Position numbers and translations under genes: made by a program
Notes under the pieces: generated by a model
What the model was told of the DNA's origin: nothing
Database searches by the model: none
Seen by the model: only the letters and a program-made list of their open reading frames with translations
Shown here: positions 35,148 through 44,870 of the stretch, one piece after another
How positions within the stretch are numbered: position 1 is the first letter of the stretch
How the letters are laid out: every line of letters starts with the position of its first letter
NCBI RefSeq assembly: GCF_024741135.1
Contig: NZ_JANSUY010000027.1
Location: forward strand, 32,288-96,287
DNA length: 64,000 bases
Reading direction: 5' to 3'
DNA from: Aquiflexum gelatinilyticum
GTDB taxonomy: Bacteria > Bacteroidota > Bacteroidia > Cytophagales > Cyclobacteriaceae

Positions 35148-38100
35148 ATGTATATTATTTTCGATACCGAAACCACCGGATTACCAAGAAGTTACAATGC
35201 CCCCATGTCAGATGATGACAATTGGCCAAGGCTGGTTCAGATCGCATGGCAGCTTCATGATGCCAAAGGCAAACTCCTTTCCAACCACAATTACATTGTC
35301 AAACCGGAAGGATTTACCATTCCTTACAATGCCGAAAAAGTCCATGGCATCTCTACGGCGCGTGCCACAAAGGAGGGCCATGCTTTGGATAAAGTACTCA
35401 CGGTTTTTCATGAGGATGTTGAGAAAGCAAACTATCTGGTAGGCCACAACATTGGTTTTGATATCAATGTGGTAGGATCTGAATTTTTGCGCAAGCAAAT
35501 CCCGATGAAGCTTCAGTCCATGAAGGAAATGGACACCAAAGATCTTTCGACGGATTTTTGTGCGCTACCTGGCGGCAAAGGAGGAAAATACAAATGGCCA
35601 ACTTTGACGGAATTGCATCACAAGCTTTTTGGCAACGGATTTCAGGATGCCCATGATGCTGCTTATGATGTGGCGGCTACCGCAAAATGTTTTTTTGGTC
35701 TCATTTCCCAAAAAGTTATTTCTCCGGAGAATGGAGTCCTGGTTTCAGAAGTTATATATGAGGAGCCAATACTGGATGTGGCCAACTTTGCCAGTTCCAA
35801 AGACGAGCAAAAAACAGCAGCCAAAGATGTTCTGAAAGCAGCGGGATCTGCCGATATCTCGGTCATGACAGACATGCCTTTTTCGCACCTGCATGTCCAT
35901 ACCCAATACTCAATTCTTCAGGCTACTTCTGAAATTCCTGCTATGATAGCTCTGGCCAAGGAAATGAAAATGCCCGCCATCGCCATGACTGACCACGGTA
36001 ACATGATGGCAGCTTTCAACTTTGTAAAAGAAGCCCTTGCAAAAGAAATTAAACCCATCATCGGCTGTGAATTTTACCTGACCAAAGACCGAAATAACAA
36101 AAGCCAAAAAGATGACGGTTATCAGACTGTGCTGTTGGCAAAAAATAAAAAAGGATATCATAACCTTGCCAAACTCTCTTCCTACGCCAATATCCAAGGT
36201 TATTACTATGTTCCGAGGATTGATAGGGAAGTATTAGTCGAGTACAAATCTGACCTTATCGCTACCACAGGAGGACTTTGGGGAGAGATTCCTTACCTGA
36301 TTTTGAATGTGGGTGATACGCAGGCCGAGGAGGCTTTTGTCTGGTGGAAGGAGCAATTTGGAGAAGACTTTTATGTAGAACTCAACCGGCACGGGATTCC
36401 TGAAGAGGAAAAAGTAAATGAGGTTTTGTTGCATTTTGCACACAAGTACGGCGTCAAATATTTCGCAGCCAACAATACCTATTACAACCAAAAGAATGAC
36501 GCCAAAGCCCATGATATTTTGCTTTGTGTCAAAGACGGGGAATTAGTTGAGAAGCCGAAAAAATATATTGGCAAGCGAGGTCGTGAATTCCGATATGGAT
36601 TTCCCAATGACGAATTCTATTTGAAAAGTCCTGAGGAGATGAAAAAACTCTTCGCTGACCTTCCTGAAGCTATTGCCTGCACCAATGAGATTGTCGAAAA
36701 AATAGAAACCTACAAACTCCAGCGGGATGTTCTGCTTCCCAATTTCCAGATTCCAGACGAATTCAAAAATCCTTTGGATGAGGAAGATGGAGGCAAAAGA
36801 GGCGAAAATGCCTATTTGAAATACCTGACCTACGAAGGTGCGAAAAAGCGCTACCCAGTTCTCTCCGACGAAATCAGGGAAAGACTTGACTTTGAATTGG
36901 CTACTATTGAGAAAACAGGATACCCAGGTTACTTCCTGATCGTGCAGGATTTTACAGGTGAAGCTAGAAAAATGGGCGTATCAGTAGGTCCGGGAAGGGG
37001 TTCGGCAGCCGGATCAGCGGTGGCGTATTGTACAGGAATCACCAATGTAGACCCTATTGCTTATGACCTACTCTTCGAAAGGTTCCTGAATCCTGACAGG
37101 GTATCACTTCCCGATATTGATATTGACTTCGATGATGAAGGACGTCAAAAAGTAATTGATTATGTTATCAAAAAATACGGTTCCAATCAGGTCGCACAGA
37201 TCATCACTTACGGCACCATGGCTGCCAAATCAGCCATCCGAGATACTGCAAGGGTTCTGAATCTGCCTTTGGCTGAAGCCGATAAACTGGCAAAACTTGT
37301 CCCTGACATCAAGCTAAAGGCGCTTTTTGACCTTTCCAACGACCGGGCAAAATTGGCCGACAAACTCAAAAACAACGGAGAGGACATCGGCAAAGCGGAT
37401 GAACTGATCCGTATTTACAAGGGTCAGGATGAATTGTCCCGAACCATCAAGCAAGCAACGGTTTTGGAAGGTTCGGTTCGAAATCTTGGAATTCACGCCT
37501 GCGGGGTGATCATCACACCGGGAGACATTACCAATTACGTTCCTGTGGCTTTGGCCAAAGATTCGGACATGGTCTGCACGCAGTTTGACAACTCCGTTGT
37601 GGAAAGTGCCGGTTTGTTGAAGATGGACTTTTTGGGATTGAAAACCCTCACCTTGATCAAAGACGCTGTCAAAATAGTCAAAGAAAGACATGGCATCGAC
37701 CTCGATCCGGATGAGTTTCCGATAGATGATGTAAAAACTTATGAGCTATTCCAAAGAGGAGAAACTGTCGGGATCTTCCAATATGAATCTGCAGGGATGC
37801 AGAAGTACATGCGGGAATTGAAGCCTACCGTTTTTGCTGATTTGATTGCGATGAATGCACTTTATAGACCGGGACCTTTGGAATATATCCCGAGTTTTAT
37901 CCGAAGAAAACACGGCACAGAACCCATCAGCTATGACCTTGATGACATGAAAGAATACCTGGAGGAAACTTATGGTATCACCGTCTATCAGGAACAGGTC
38001 ATGTTGCTTTCCCAAAAATTGGCAGGATTTACCAAAGGCGAAGCTGACGTACTCAGAAAGGCAATGGGAAAAAAGCAAAAAGATGTTTTGGATAAAATGA

Positions 38101-39434
38101 AGCCAAAATTTGTAGAGCAGGCTTCTGCCAAAGGCCACGATGCCAAAAGATTGGAAAAAATCTGGAAGGATTGGGAGGCCTTTGCTTCCTACGCTTTCAA
38201 CAAATCCCACTCCACCTGCTACGCTTGGATCGCCTATCAGACCGCTTACCTCAAAGCCCATTATCCGGCGGAGTATATGGCATCTGTATTGAGCAACAAC
38301 ATGAATGACATCACGCAGGTGACATTTTTCATGGAGGAATGCAAGCGTGCAGGCATCGCTGTATTGGGACCGGATATCAATGAATCCAATAACGGTTTTA
38401 CAGTAAACAAAGAGGGTCAGATCCGATTTGGTCTTGCTGCCATCAAAGGTGCAGGGGGAGCGGCTGTAGATACGATAATCGCTGAACGTGAAAAATCAGG
38501 ACCTTACAAAAATATTTTTGAGTTCTGCAAAAGAGTCAATTCTCGCGCTGTAAACAAAAAAACCTTGGAAGCTTTGGCAATGGCTGGCGGCTTTGATTGC
38601 TTTAAAGAACACCACAGAAGACAGTATCTCGAAGCTTTGGAAGGAGATGTGACGGTGTTGGAAAAAGCAACTAAATATGCCCAAAAAGTACAACAGGAAG
38701 CTGACAGTTCCCAAGTCAGTCTGTTTGGAGGTGGGTCCGGGATGGAAGTTCCGCTTCCCTCGGTGGCACCAATGGAGCCTTTCAGTCAGCTTCAGCAGCT
38801 CAATATTGAAAAGGAGGTTGTCGGTCTTTATATTTCCGGACATCCCTTGGACCAATTCAGGGTAGAGATAGAATCTTTTACAAATACCCCCTTGACAGAA
38901 TTCAATGATATTGACACCTTACGGAAAAAAGGTGAAATCAAGGCCGCCGGTTCTGTAACTTCATTTGCTCATCGGACTACCAAAACCGGAAAGCCATTCG
39001 GAACACTGACCATGGAAGATTACCACGGAGCACATACTTTCTTCATTTTTGGAGAAGATTATATCCGATTCAAAGAATATTTCATGAATGGTTGGTTTCT
39101 TTACCTGACAGGATCCACACACCTTAACAAATGGAAAGAAAATGAATATGAATTCAAAATCAATTCTATGATGCTGTTGAGCGAGGTTAGGGGAAAAATG
39201 GTGAAAGGTCTGCGTGTCAATATTGACCTTGATGACCTGAATTTTGACTTGATGGAAAAACTGGAAGCCATCACCCAAAAATACAAAGGAGATGCAAAAC
39301 TGTACATCAATGTCATCGATAGCAGGGAAAATATCACGCTGGACCTAATGTCAAAGAGATATTCGGTGGATCCATCCAATGATATGATCAAAGCTCTTGG
39401 CCAAATCCCAGAGGTAGTTTATCAAATCATTTAA
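35148..39434 (+). CDS. dnaE: DNA polymerase III alpha subunit with N-terminal proofreading exonuclease domain
   Basis: 1,428 residues, about 270 longer than E. coli DnaE. Residues 1-190 are a DEDDh 3'-5' exonuclease: ExoI 'DTETTG' (Asp6, Glu8), ExoII 'GHNIGFD', ExoIII 'HDAAYD', all catalytic positions kept. The PHP domain starts at about 245 ('FSHLHVHTQYS', 'TDHGNM'), then the polymerase palm with 'PGRGSAAGS' and 'PDIDIDFDDEGR' (Asp656 and Asp658 metal ligands), fingers 'GIFQYESAGMQKYMRELKP', the helix-hairpin-helix region and a C-terminal OB fold ('AAGSVTSFAHRTTKTGKPFG'). This joins synthesis and editing, which are separate subunits (DnaE and DnaQ) in E. coli, in one chain. It is the replicative polymerase. 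Confidence 0.95.
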   Translation: MYIIFDTETTGLPRSYNAPMSDDDNWPRLVQIAWQLHDAKGKLLSNHNYIVKPEGFTIPYNAEKVHGISTARATKEGHALDKVLTVFHEDVEKANYLVGHNIGFDINVVGSEFLRKQIPMKLQSMKEMDTKDLSTDFCALPGGKGGKYKWPTLTELHHKLFGNGFQDAHDAAYDVAATAKCFFGLISQKVISPENGVLVSEVIYEEPILDVANFASSKDEQKTAAKDVLKAAGSADISVMTDMPFSHLHVHTQYSILQATSEIPAMIALAKEMKMPAIAMTDHGNMMAAFNFVKEALAKEIKPIIGCEFYLTKDRNNKSQKDDGYQTVLLAKNKKGYHNLAKLSSYANIQGYYYVPRIDREVLVEYKSDLIATTGGLWGEIPYLILNVGDTQAEEAFVWWKEQFGEDFYVELNRHGIPEEEKVNEVLLHFAHKYGVKYFAANNTYYNQKNDAKAHDILLCVKDGELVEKPKKYIGKRGREFRYGFPNDEFYLKSPEEMKKLFADLPEAIACTNEIVEKIETYKLQRDVLLPNFQIPDEFKNPLDEEDGGKRGENAYLKYLTYEGAKKRYPVLSDEIRERLDFELATIEKTGYPGYFLIVQDFTGEARKMGVSVGPGRGSAAGSAVAYCTGITNVDPIAYDLLFERFLNPDRVSLPDIDIDFDDEGRQKVIDYVIKKYGSNQVAQIITYGTMAAKSAIRDTARVLNLPLAEADKLAKLVPDIKLKALFDLSNDRAKLADKLKNNGEDIGKADELIRIYKGQDELSRTIKQATVLEGSVRNLGIHACGVIITPGDITNYVPVALAKDSDMVCTQFDNSVVESAGLLKMDFLGLKTLTLIKDAVKIVKERHGIDLDPDEFPIDDVKTYELFQRGETVGIFQYESAGMQKYMRELKPTVFADLIAMNALYRPGPLEYIPSFIRRKHGTEPISYDLDDMKEYLEETYGITVYQEQVMLLSQKLAGFTKGEADVLRKAMGKKQKDVLDKMKPKFVEQASAKGHDAKRLEKIWKDWEAFASYAFNKSHSTCYAWIAYQTAYLKAHYPAEYMASVLSNNMNDITQVTFFMEECKRAGIAVLGPDINESNNGFTVNKEGQIRFGLAAIKGAGGAAVDTIIAEREKSGPYKNIFEFCKRVNSRAVNKKTLEALAMAGGFDCFKEHHRRQYLEALEGDVTVLEKATKYAQKVQQEADSSQVSLFGGGSGMEVPLPSVAPMEPFSQLQQLNIEKEVVGLYISGHPLDQFRVEIESFTNTPLTEFNDIDTLRKKGEIKAAGSVTSFAHRTTKTGKPFGTLTMEDYHGAHTFFIFGEDYIRFKEYFMNGWFLYLTGSTHLNKWKENEYEFKINSMMLLSEVRGKMVKGLRVNIDLDDLNFDLMEKLEAITQKYKGDAKLYINVIDSRENITLDLMSKRYSVDPSNDMIKALGQIPEVVYQII

Positions 39435-39630
39435 GCCAATGATTTAAAAGGAAAATAAAGAAATAGTAAGGCCTAATATTTAAGAGAATATTTTAGAACC
39501 ACCAAACTATTCATTTTGAATACATCATAAATAGATGGTGTGTTTTTTTATATTAGGCAGGAACTTATTCTGAAGGAAAGTGCTTTAGAAGTATATTTGA
39601 AAAATTAGAAACATCCAAAAATATAATACA

Positions 39631-39951
39631 ATGGCAAAAGCAATAGAAATTACTGACGCAAACTTTCAAGAAATAATCAATTCCGAGCACCCTGTTTTAG
39701 TGGATTTTTGGGCTGAATGGTGTGGTCCTTGCAAAATGATCGGCCCGATCGTAGAGGAACTAGCCGGTGATTATGCAGGAAAAGCGGTGATTGGAAAAGT
39801 AGATGTCGACTCCAATCCTTTGGTGGCATCACAGCTTGGAATCAGAAGCATCCCAACTCTTCTTTTCTTCAAAGATGGAAAAATAGTTGACAAGCAGGTA
39901 GGTGCAGTTCCAAAAGCAGTTTTATCTCAAAAACTGGACGCTCAACTTTAA
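39631..39951 (+). CDS. trxA: Thioredoxin
   Basis: 106 residues, no signal peptide. The active site 'WAEWCGPCKM' has Cys31 and Cys34, and 'GIRSIPTLLFFKDGK' holds the conserved cis-proline. This is a cytoplasmic thioredoxin that reduces protein disulfides using electrons from thioredoxin reductase (not in the window). It lies about 200 bp after dnaE, with its own terminator at 39971. The gap 39435-39630 contains a weak hairpin before a T7 run near 39545 that could end dnaE. Confidence 0.95.
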   Translation: MAKAIEITDANFQEIINSEHPVLVDFWAEWCGPCKMIGPIVEELAGDYAGKAVIGKVDVDSNPLVASQLGIRSIPTLLFFKDGKIVDKQVGAVPKAVLSQKLDAQL

Positions 39952-39970
39952 TTGATATAGAAATTAAAAT

Positions 39971-40006
39971 GATAGCCACGGAGATTCGCTCTTTGTGGCT
40001 ATTTTT
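39971..40006 (+). terminator. Rho-independent terminator after trxA
   Basis: An 8-bp stem ATAGCCAC/GTGGCTAT (39972-39979 with 39995-40002) with a 15-base loop runs into T5. It separates trxA from mnmH. Confidence 0.75.
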
Positions 40007-40026
40007 ATTTTTGGATAATTTGGATA

Positions 40027-41079
40027 ATGAAAGAAACCCTGATAGACCTTGACCGATTTTTAGCAATGCGGGAAAGCATTCCTATTTTAGATGCCCGGAG
40101 TGAAGGTGAGTTTATCCAAGGACATATCCCAGGTTCCATCAATCTTCCTATCCTTAACAATGAGGAAAGGAAAATCGTGGGAACAATTTACAAGCAACAA
40201 GGAAATCAGGAGGCCATCATCAAAGGATTTGAACTCGTTGGACCAAGATTTAGCAGTATAATCCAAGAAGCATTGGCACTTTTTCCTGAGAAAAAGATTT
40301 TAACTTATTGTTGGCGAGGAGGTATGCGCAGCGAAATCATGTCTTGGCTTCTCAGCATGGCAGGATTTCAGATTTTGCGGTTGAAGGGAGGCTACAAAAC
40401 ATACCGGACACTCACCTATGAAACGGTACGTGCAAAAAGAGATTTCATCGTTTTGGGAGGAAAAACAGGTGTTGGAAAAACTGTTTTGCTTCACGGGCTA
40501 AAAAAAATGGGGGAATCCGTCATTGACTTAGAAGACCTGGCCAAACATAAAGGTTCTTCATTTGGAGGAATAGGTCAGCCAACCCAACCAAGCATAGAAC
40601 ATTTTGAAAATTTGCTAGCTGAAGAACTTTTCAAAATCCCACTTTCAGAAAAAATATGGATAGAAAATGAAAGCAGGAGAATTGGAAAAGTGAATCTTGC
40701 AGATGAACTCTATTCCAATATCATAGCTTCACCTTTGATAGAAATATCCAAATCGGAATCAGAAAGGATCAACCATATTGCTGAAGAATATGCCATCTTG
40801 CCTCAAAATGAATTGCTCGAAGCTGTAAAAAGACTCCAGAAAAAATTGGGAGGCAAAAGGACAGCCGAAGCAATTGAAGATATCATTGCACATCGCCATT
40901 CTTCATGGATTGCAAATATGCTCGTGTACTATGACAAAACTTATGGCTTTGAACTTGACAGCCATAAAAGAGAACAAAAATTCCCACTAGACTTGAGTAA
41001 TATGGATATAGAAGAATCTATCCAACAGCTTTTGGCTATAAAACACAACATCCAATGGAAAAACCAACTATCAGATTAA
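40027..41079 (+). CDS. mnmH: tRNA 2-selenouridine synthase MnmH (SelU)
   Basis: 350 residues. An N-terminal rhodanese domain carries the catalytic cysteine in 'TYCWRGGMRS' (Cys95), and the C-terminal P-loop domain has 'GGKTGVGKT' (144-152, Lys151). MnmH first geranylates 2-thiouridine at the tRNA wobble position and then replaces the sulfur by selenium using selenophosphate. The next gene, selD, supplies selenophosphate and overlaps this gene by 25 bp, so the two form one translational unit. The ATG at 40027 lies 20 bp after the trxA terminator. Confidence 0.95.
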   Translation: MKETLIDLDRFLAMRESIPILDARSEGEFIQGHIPGSINLPILNNEERKIVGTIYKQQGNQEAIIKGFELVGPRFSSIIQEALALFPEKKILTYCWRGGMRSEIMSWLLSMAGFQILRLKGGYKTYRTLTYETVRAKRDFIVLGGKTGVGKTVLLHGLKKMGESVIDLEDLAKHKGSSFGGIGQPTQPSIEHFENLLAEELFKIPLSEKIWIENESRRIGKVNLADELYSNIIASPLIEISKSESERINHIAEEYAILPQNELLEAVKRLQKKLGGKRTAEAIEDIIAHRHSSWIANMLVYYDKTYGFELDSHKREQKFPLDLSNMDIEESIQQLLAIKHNIQWKNQLSD

Positions 41080-42095
41080 CTCAATTCAGTGAAGGTTCAG
41101 GCTGCGGTTGTAAAATTGCCCCTGCAGTTTTGGACAGCATCTTAGCCAATAGAAAGTCTGTGGATTTGGTGGATACTCAACTATTGGTGGGGAACTCCTC
41201 CAAAGACGATGCCGCTGTATATCAGGTCAATGATACCGTTGCCATGATCAATACAGTTGATTTCTTTACCCCGATCGTTGATGATGCTTACGACTTTGGA
41301 AGGATAGCTGCGGCTAATGCTTTATCGGATGTATTTGCCATGGGTGGTCAACCTCTTTTTGCTAATGCAATCTTGAGTTGGCCGGTGGAAAAAATTGACC
41401 CCTTATTGGCAAGCGAAGTTTTGGAGGGAGGAAGGGAAATCTGTCATAAGGCAGGTATACCCTTAGCGGGGGGACACAGCATCGCAGCCAAAGATCCGAT
41501 ATTTGGGCTATCGGTGAATGGAATCATTCACCTTGACAACATCAAAACCAACAAAGGTGCGCAGGATGGAGATCTGATTTACATCACAAAGCCCTTAGGG
41601 ATAGGTGTTTTAGCCACAGCCCTGAAAAGAGACAAGATCAAGGAGGATGATTATACCAATATGATCTTTTATGCAACCCAAATCAACTCGATCGGAAAGG
41701 ATTTTGGCCTATTGGAGTATGTTCATGCCATGACCGATGTGACAGGTTTTGGGGTTTTAGGGCATTTGGTAGAAATGGCTGAAGGAGCAAGACTCACTGC
41801 TGTCATTCAAGGGAATAGTCTACCGTTGATAGAAGGAGTATCGGATTACATCTCCCAATTTGTATTTCCTGACAATACTTACAGGAATTGGAATGCTTAC
41901 AGTGGAAAATCTGAGGGAATCGTAGGAATGGAATTGGTCAAATTCTGTGATCCGCAGACCAACGGAGGCCTAATGGTTGCTGTCGATCCAAAATCCCAAA
42001 AAGTATTTGAATCAGTTCTAGAACAACACCAACAAAAAGCATGGCTGATCGGAGAGTTCAATACCCAATCAGCCACAGTTGTCAAAGTCGTTTAA
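41055..42095 (+). CDS. selD: Selenide, water dikinase (selenophosphate synthetase)
   Basis: 346 residues. The N-terminal 'FSEGSGCGCKIAP' places Cys17 and Lys20 at the same positions as the E. coli active site; this is the cysteine form, not selenocysteine. The AIRS-type ATP-binding fold shows 'DDAAVYQVNDTVAMINTVDFFTPIVDD', 'FGRIAAANALSDVFAMGG' and 'TDVTGFGVLGHL'. It makes selenophosphate from selenide and ATP. Its start lies within mnmH, and its end overlaps the convergent DUF1080 gene by 4 bp. No selA, selB or tRNA-Sec is in the window, so the only visible use is tRNA 2-selenouridine. Confidence 0.96.
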   Translation: MEKPTIRLTQFSEGSGCGCKIAPAVLDSILANRKSVDLVDTQLLVGNSSKDDAAVYQVNDTVAMINTVDFFTPIVDDAYDFGRIAAANALSDVFAMGGQPLFANAILSWPVEKIDPLLASEVLEGGREICHKAGIPLAGGHSIAAKDPIFGLSVNGIIHLDNIKTNKGAQDGDLIYITKPLGIGVLATALKRDKIKEDDYTNMIFYATQINSIGKDFGLLEYVHAMTDVTGFGVLGHLVEMAEGARLTAVIQGNSLPLIEGVSDYISQFVFPDNTYRNWNAYSGKSEGIVGMELVKFCDPQTNGGLMVAVDPKSQKVFESVLEQHQQKAWLIGEFNTQSATVVKVV

Positions 42096-42718
42096 TCAAG
42101 AATTTTCACCTTGATATTCCTATAATAAATCACGCTTTCGGGGTCATGTGCCTGAAGTGCAAATGTTCCCTTATCGATTTTCTTCTCGCCGGCATTGGCT
42201 GGTCGGTTTTTATCTTCTGACTCGATGTATTCCATCACGGTTTTGCCATTGATTTTTACCGTGACATGGTCTCCCTTGACGATAATGTGTTCGGTGTACC
42301 ATTCCCCGTCTTTGACATAGACTTCTTTCACATCATTGAATGAATACAAACTCCCGGTTTTTCTCCAATCTGAATGTGTTTGGTTTACCTGTACTTCATA
42401 GCCTTTATTTGGCCACCCTGACTCCTGATATGCGGTATGGAAAAATATTCCCGAATTGGCCTTAGGCATGGTTTTGACCTCTGCGATGAATTCAAAATCT
42501 TTGAACTCTCCATTATTGACATCGCCAACATAGAATGCGTGTGCACGTGGCCCGTCGATTTTGATTTCTCCATCGACCACTATGAAAGAAGATGGGTTCT
42601 CTGAGACCTTCCACCCATCAAGATTTTTTCCATTAAATAAGGAAATCCAACCGTCTTTTTGCGCAAAGGAATGGAATGAGAAAGAAAGTAGAAACAGGAT
42701 TACAAGGAGCTTTTTCAT
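42092..42718 (-). CDS. Secreted DUF1080 / 3-keto-disaccharide hydrolase-family protein
   Basis: 208 residues with a signal peptide ending 'FHSFAQ'. The concanavalin-like DUF1080 fold is clear from 'GWISLFNGKNLDGWKV', 'KANSGIFFHTAYQ', 'GYEVQVNQTH', 'EHIIVKGDHVTVKINGKTVMEY' and the final 'IYYRNIKVKIL'. Some members hydrolyse 3-keto-glucosides and 3-keto-disaccharides; others only bind carbohydrate. It is monocistronic and convergent with selD (stop codons overlap). Confidence 0.92.
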   Translation of the reverse strand: MKKLLVILFLLSFSFHSFAQKDGWISLFNGKNLDGWKVSENPSSFIVVDGEIKIDGPRAHAFYVGDVNNGEFKDFEFIAEVKTMPKANSGIFFHTAYQESGWPNKGYEVQVNQTHSDWRKTGSLYSFNDVKEVYVKDGEWYTEHIIVKGDHVTVKINGKTVMEYIESEDKNRPANAGEKKIDKGTFALQAHDPESVIYYRNIKVKILD

Positions 42719-42827
42719 GGTTTAAGGTTAAATGGTTATAAGGAAAGATAGCGCAAATAATTAAGTCGAGTTCAAGAAAATTGACTGGAAGGGAAAAAAT
42801 ACAATGATTGGCAGAATCTTTATCCCA

Positions 42828-43385
42828 TCAGTCATGCAACGGAGAAACCCCTCCTGAAACGATCAGTTTCATGATATCGGCACTTTTGACATTTTTCAAA
42901 ATTCTCACATTATCTCGAGGTACCAAATAAAGATTCCCTGAAAAATTATAACTGTGGGGGAAATAGATGGCAACCAAATTTTCCTCCTCTATAATCGACA
43001 AGTCATCCTGTGTGATAAAACCCAATCGGGACATTCCTTCGGACAACTTTACAATTACTGGAGTATTGAATTTCTTCTTGTCGCCCACAAAAGCAGACAT
43101 TAGGTCTTTGATACTGGTATAAAGAATATTAATCAAAGGAAGCTTAAAAACCCACTTTTCAAAAACGTCAAACAGTGGTTTGGTAATAAATATACTTGCC
43201 AAAAAACCAATAAAGGTGATAAAAGCAAGCATAATCAAAATCCCAAGTCCAGGAATTGGAATAGGTAGAATTCCATCCAAAAACTGTATGATCAAATAAA
43301 TCACATATATAGTGAGGGCAATAGGAACAACAAACAACAGTCCCCTGAAAAAGTAAGTAATGATTCTTTTATAGGTAAAAGCCAT
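42828..43385 (-). CDS. DUF502 family membrane protein
   Basis: 185 residues. Two N-terminal hydrophobic segments (about 10-33 and 45-70) are followed by the family block 'PLFDVFEKWVFKLPLINILYTSIKDLMSAFVG' and 'VIVKLSEGMSRLGFITQD', then 'VAIYFPHSYNFSGNLYLVPRDNVRIL'. These identify DUF502, found across bacteria and plants, of unknown function. It begins just downstream of the terminator that ends the nqr operon, so it is probably separate. Confidence 0.92.
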   Translation of the reverse strand: MAFTYKRIITYFFRGLLFVVPIALTIYVIYLIIQFLDGILPIPIPGLGILIMLAFITFIGFLASIFITKPLFDVFEKWVFKLPLINILYTSIKDLMSAFVGDKKKFNTPVIVKLSEGMSRLGFITQDDLSIIEEENLVAIYFPHSYNFSGNLYLVPRDNVRILKNVKSADIMKLIVSGGVSPLHD

Positions 43386-43485
43386 GATTGAACATTTGTC
43401 TTAAAAATACAAAAAAATGATTGTTTATTGAGAGATAAATATTCATCCAATCATTCAATCTTCAAATATCATTTCCAAAAGGGCA

Positions 43486-43516
43486 TAAAAAAACCCCGGA
43501 AAATTAACCGGGGTTT
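43486..43516 (-). terminator. Rho-independent terminator directly after nqrE
   Basis: A perfect 9-bp stem AAACCCCGG/CCGGGGTTT (43491-43499 with 43508-43516) is followed on the - strand by a T run. It ends the nqr operon 20 bp after the nqrE stop, so no further nqr gene follows in this transcript. Confidence 0.85.
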
Positions 43517-43536
43517 CAACAATAACTGAAGTTTAT

Positions 43537-44148
43537 TTACAGATCAATTCCCATAAATGACATAAATGCAATGCCCATCAGGCCAGTCAAAAGCATTGTA
43601 ATGCCCAACCCTTTTAGACCATTTGGAACATTTGAGTATTTAAGTTTTTCCCTGATTGCTGCCAAAGCTACAATCGCAAGGAAAAATCCTGTTCCTGAAC
43701 CAAAGCCATACACAGTAGCCTCAGCTAAAGTATAATCCCTTTGTGCCATGAACAATGAACCACCCAATATGGCGCAGTTTACCGCGATCAAAGGAAGGAA
43801 GATACCCAATGCTCCGTACAAAGCAGGAGCAAATTTTTCTACCACCATTTCTACTAGCTGCACAATGGCTGCAATAATGGCGATAAACATAATGAACCTC
43901 AAAAAAGAAAGATCAATAGTGGCAAACGTATCACCTGCCCAAGACAAAGCTCCTTCTTTCAATACATATTCATTCAAAAGCCAGTTGGCCGGTGTGGTCA
44001 CAGTCAATACAAATATAACCGCTGCTCCAAGACCAAGAGCTGTACTCACTTTTTTGGAAACTGCCAAGAAAGAGCACATCCCCAAAAAGTAAGCGAAAAT
44101 CATGTTGTCAATAAAAATTGACCGAATACCTAAGCTGAATAATTCCAT
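43537..44148 (-). CDS. nqrE: Na+-translocating NADH:quinone reductase subunit E
   Basis: 203 residues, six hydrophobic helices. '[20 protein letters not shown]' (with Cys in helix 1) and '[16 protein letters not shown]' (Cys in helix 4) are the conserved half-channel motifs shared by NqrE/NqrD and RnfA/RnfE; these cysteines ligate the intramembrane iron centre. The gene follows nqrD by 14 bp and is the last gene of the operon. Confidence 0.95.
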   Translation of the reverse strand: MELFSLGIRSIFIDNMIFAYFLGMCSFLAVSKKVSTALGLGAAVIFVLTVTTPANWLLNEYVLKEGALSWAGDTFATIDLSFLRFIMFIAIIAAIVQLVEMVVEKFAPALYGALGIFLPLIAVNCAILGGSLFMAQRDYTLAEATVYGFGSGTGFFLAIVALAAIREKLKYSNVPNGLKGLGITMLLTGLMGIAFMSFMGIDL

Positions 44149-44162
44149 GTCTGATGATTTAA

Positions 44163-44843
44163 TTAATGTTCAACATAACCTGTTTTGGTACGCTGTACCC
44201 AAATGATCAATCCCAAAATGATAAATGCTCCAACAGGAGTTACCATTAGGCCATTTGTAGCAAAGCTGAAATCATCTCCTATAAAGCCTGCGACAGTGTC
44301 AAAGACAGGGACTCCGAACACACTGCCCGAACCAAACAACTCCCTGAAAAATGCCACCGCAAGGATAATCCAAGAATATCCCAAAGCAGATCCAAATCCA
44401 TCAAGAATGGAATCGTAAGGCTTATTTCCCAAAGCAAAAGCTTCAAGTCGGCCCATTACAATACAATTGGTAATAATAAGTCCTACAAACACGGATAATT
44501 CCTTGTACATGTCATATGCAAATGCTTTCAGCAATTCACTTACCAAAGTAACCAAAGTGGCCACGACGGCTAACTGAACAATGATCCTAACCCTTGAAGG
44601 AATTGTATTCCTCATCAGAGATATTACAAAGTTGGACATGACAACTACGAAAATTACCGAAATGGCCATGATCAGTGTTGGCTGCATTTGTGTAGTAACT
44701 GCCAATGCAGAACAGATTCCCAAAACCTGAATGGTAATAGGATTGCTATCTACAAGTGGATCTGAAATTAATTTCTTTCTTCTTTTCGACAAAAGTGCTT
44801 CAGCAGGCTTTTTTACTTCTGTCACTGTAGTTTCTGTACTCAT
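44163..44843 (-). CDS. nqrD: Na+-translocating NADH:quinone reductase subunit D
   Basis: 226 residues, six membrane helices after a basic N-terminal tail. '[20 protein letters not shown]' and '[19 protein letters not shown]' hold the conserved cysteines that pair with those of NqrE. Homologous to RnfE but recognised as NqrD by its neighbours. It is 27 bp downstream of nqrC. Confidence 0.95.
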   Translation of the reverse strand: MSTETTVTEVKKPAEALLSKRRKKLISDPLVDSNPITIQVLGICSALAVTTQMQPTLIMAISVIFVVVMSNFVISLMRNTIPSRVRIIVQLAVVATLVTLVSELLKAFAYDMYKELSVFVGLIITNCIVMGRLEAFALGNKPYDSILDGFGSALGYSWIILAVAFFRELFGSGSVFGVPVFDTVAGFIGDDFSFATNGLMVTPVGAFIILGLIIWVQRTKTGYVEH

Positions 44844-44870
44844 TTATTTATAGTTTGAAACGTTCGAGAT

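Noticed and set aside
39497..39549. Terminator for dnaE before the T7 run
   Set aside because: The stem is only about four base pairs with bulges; mentioned under trxA but not listed as a feature.
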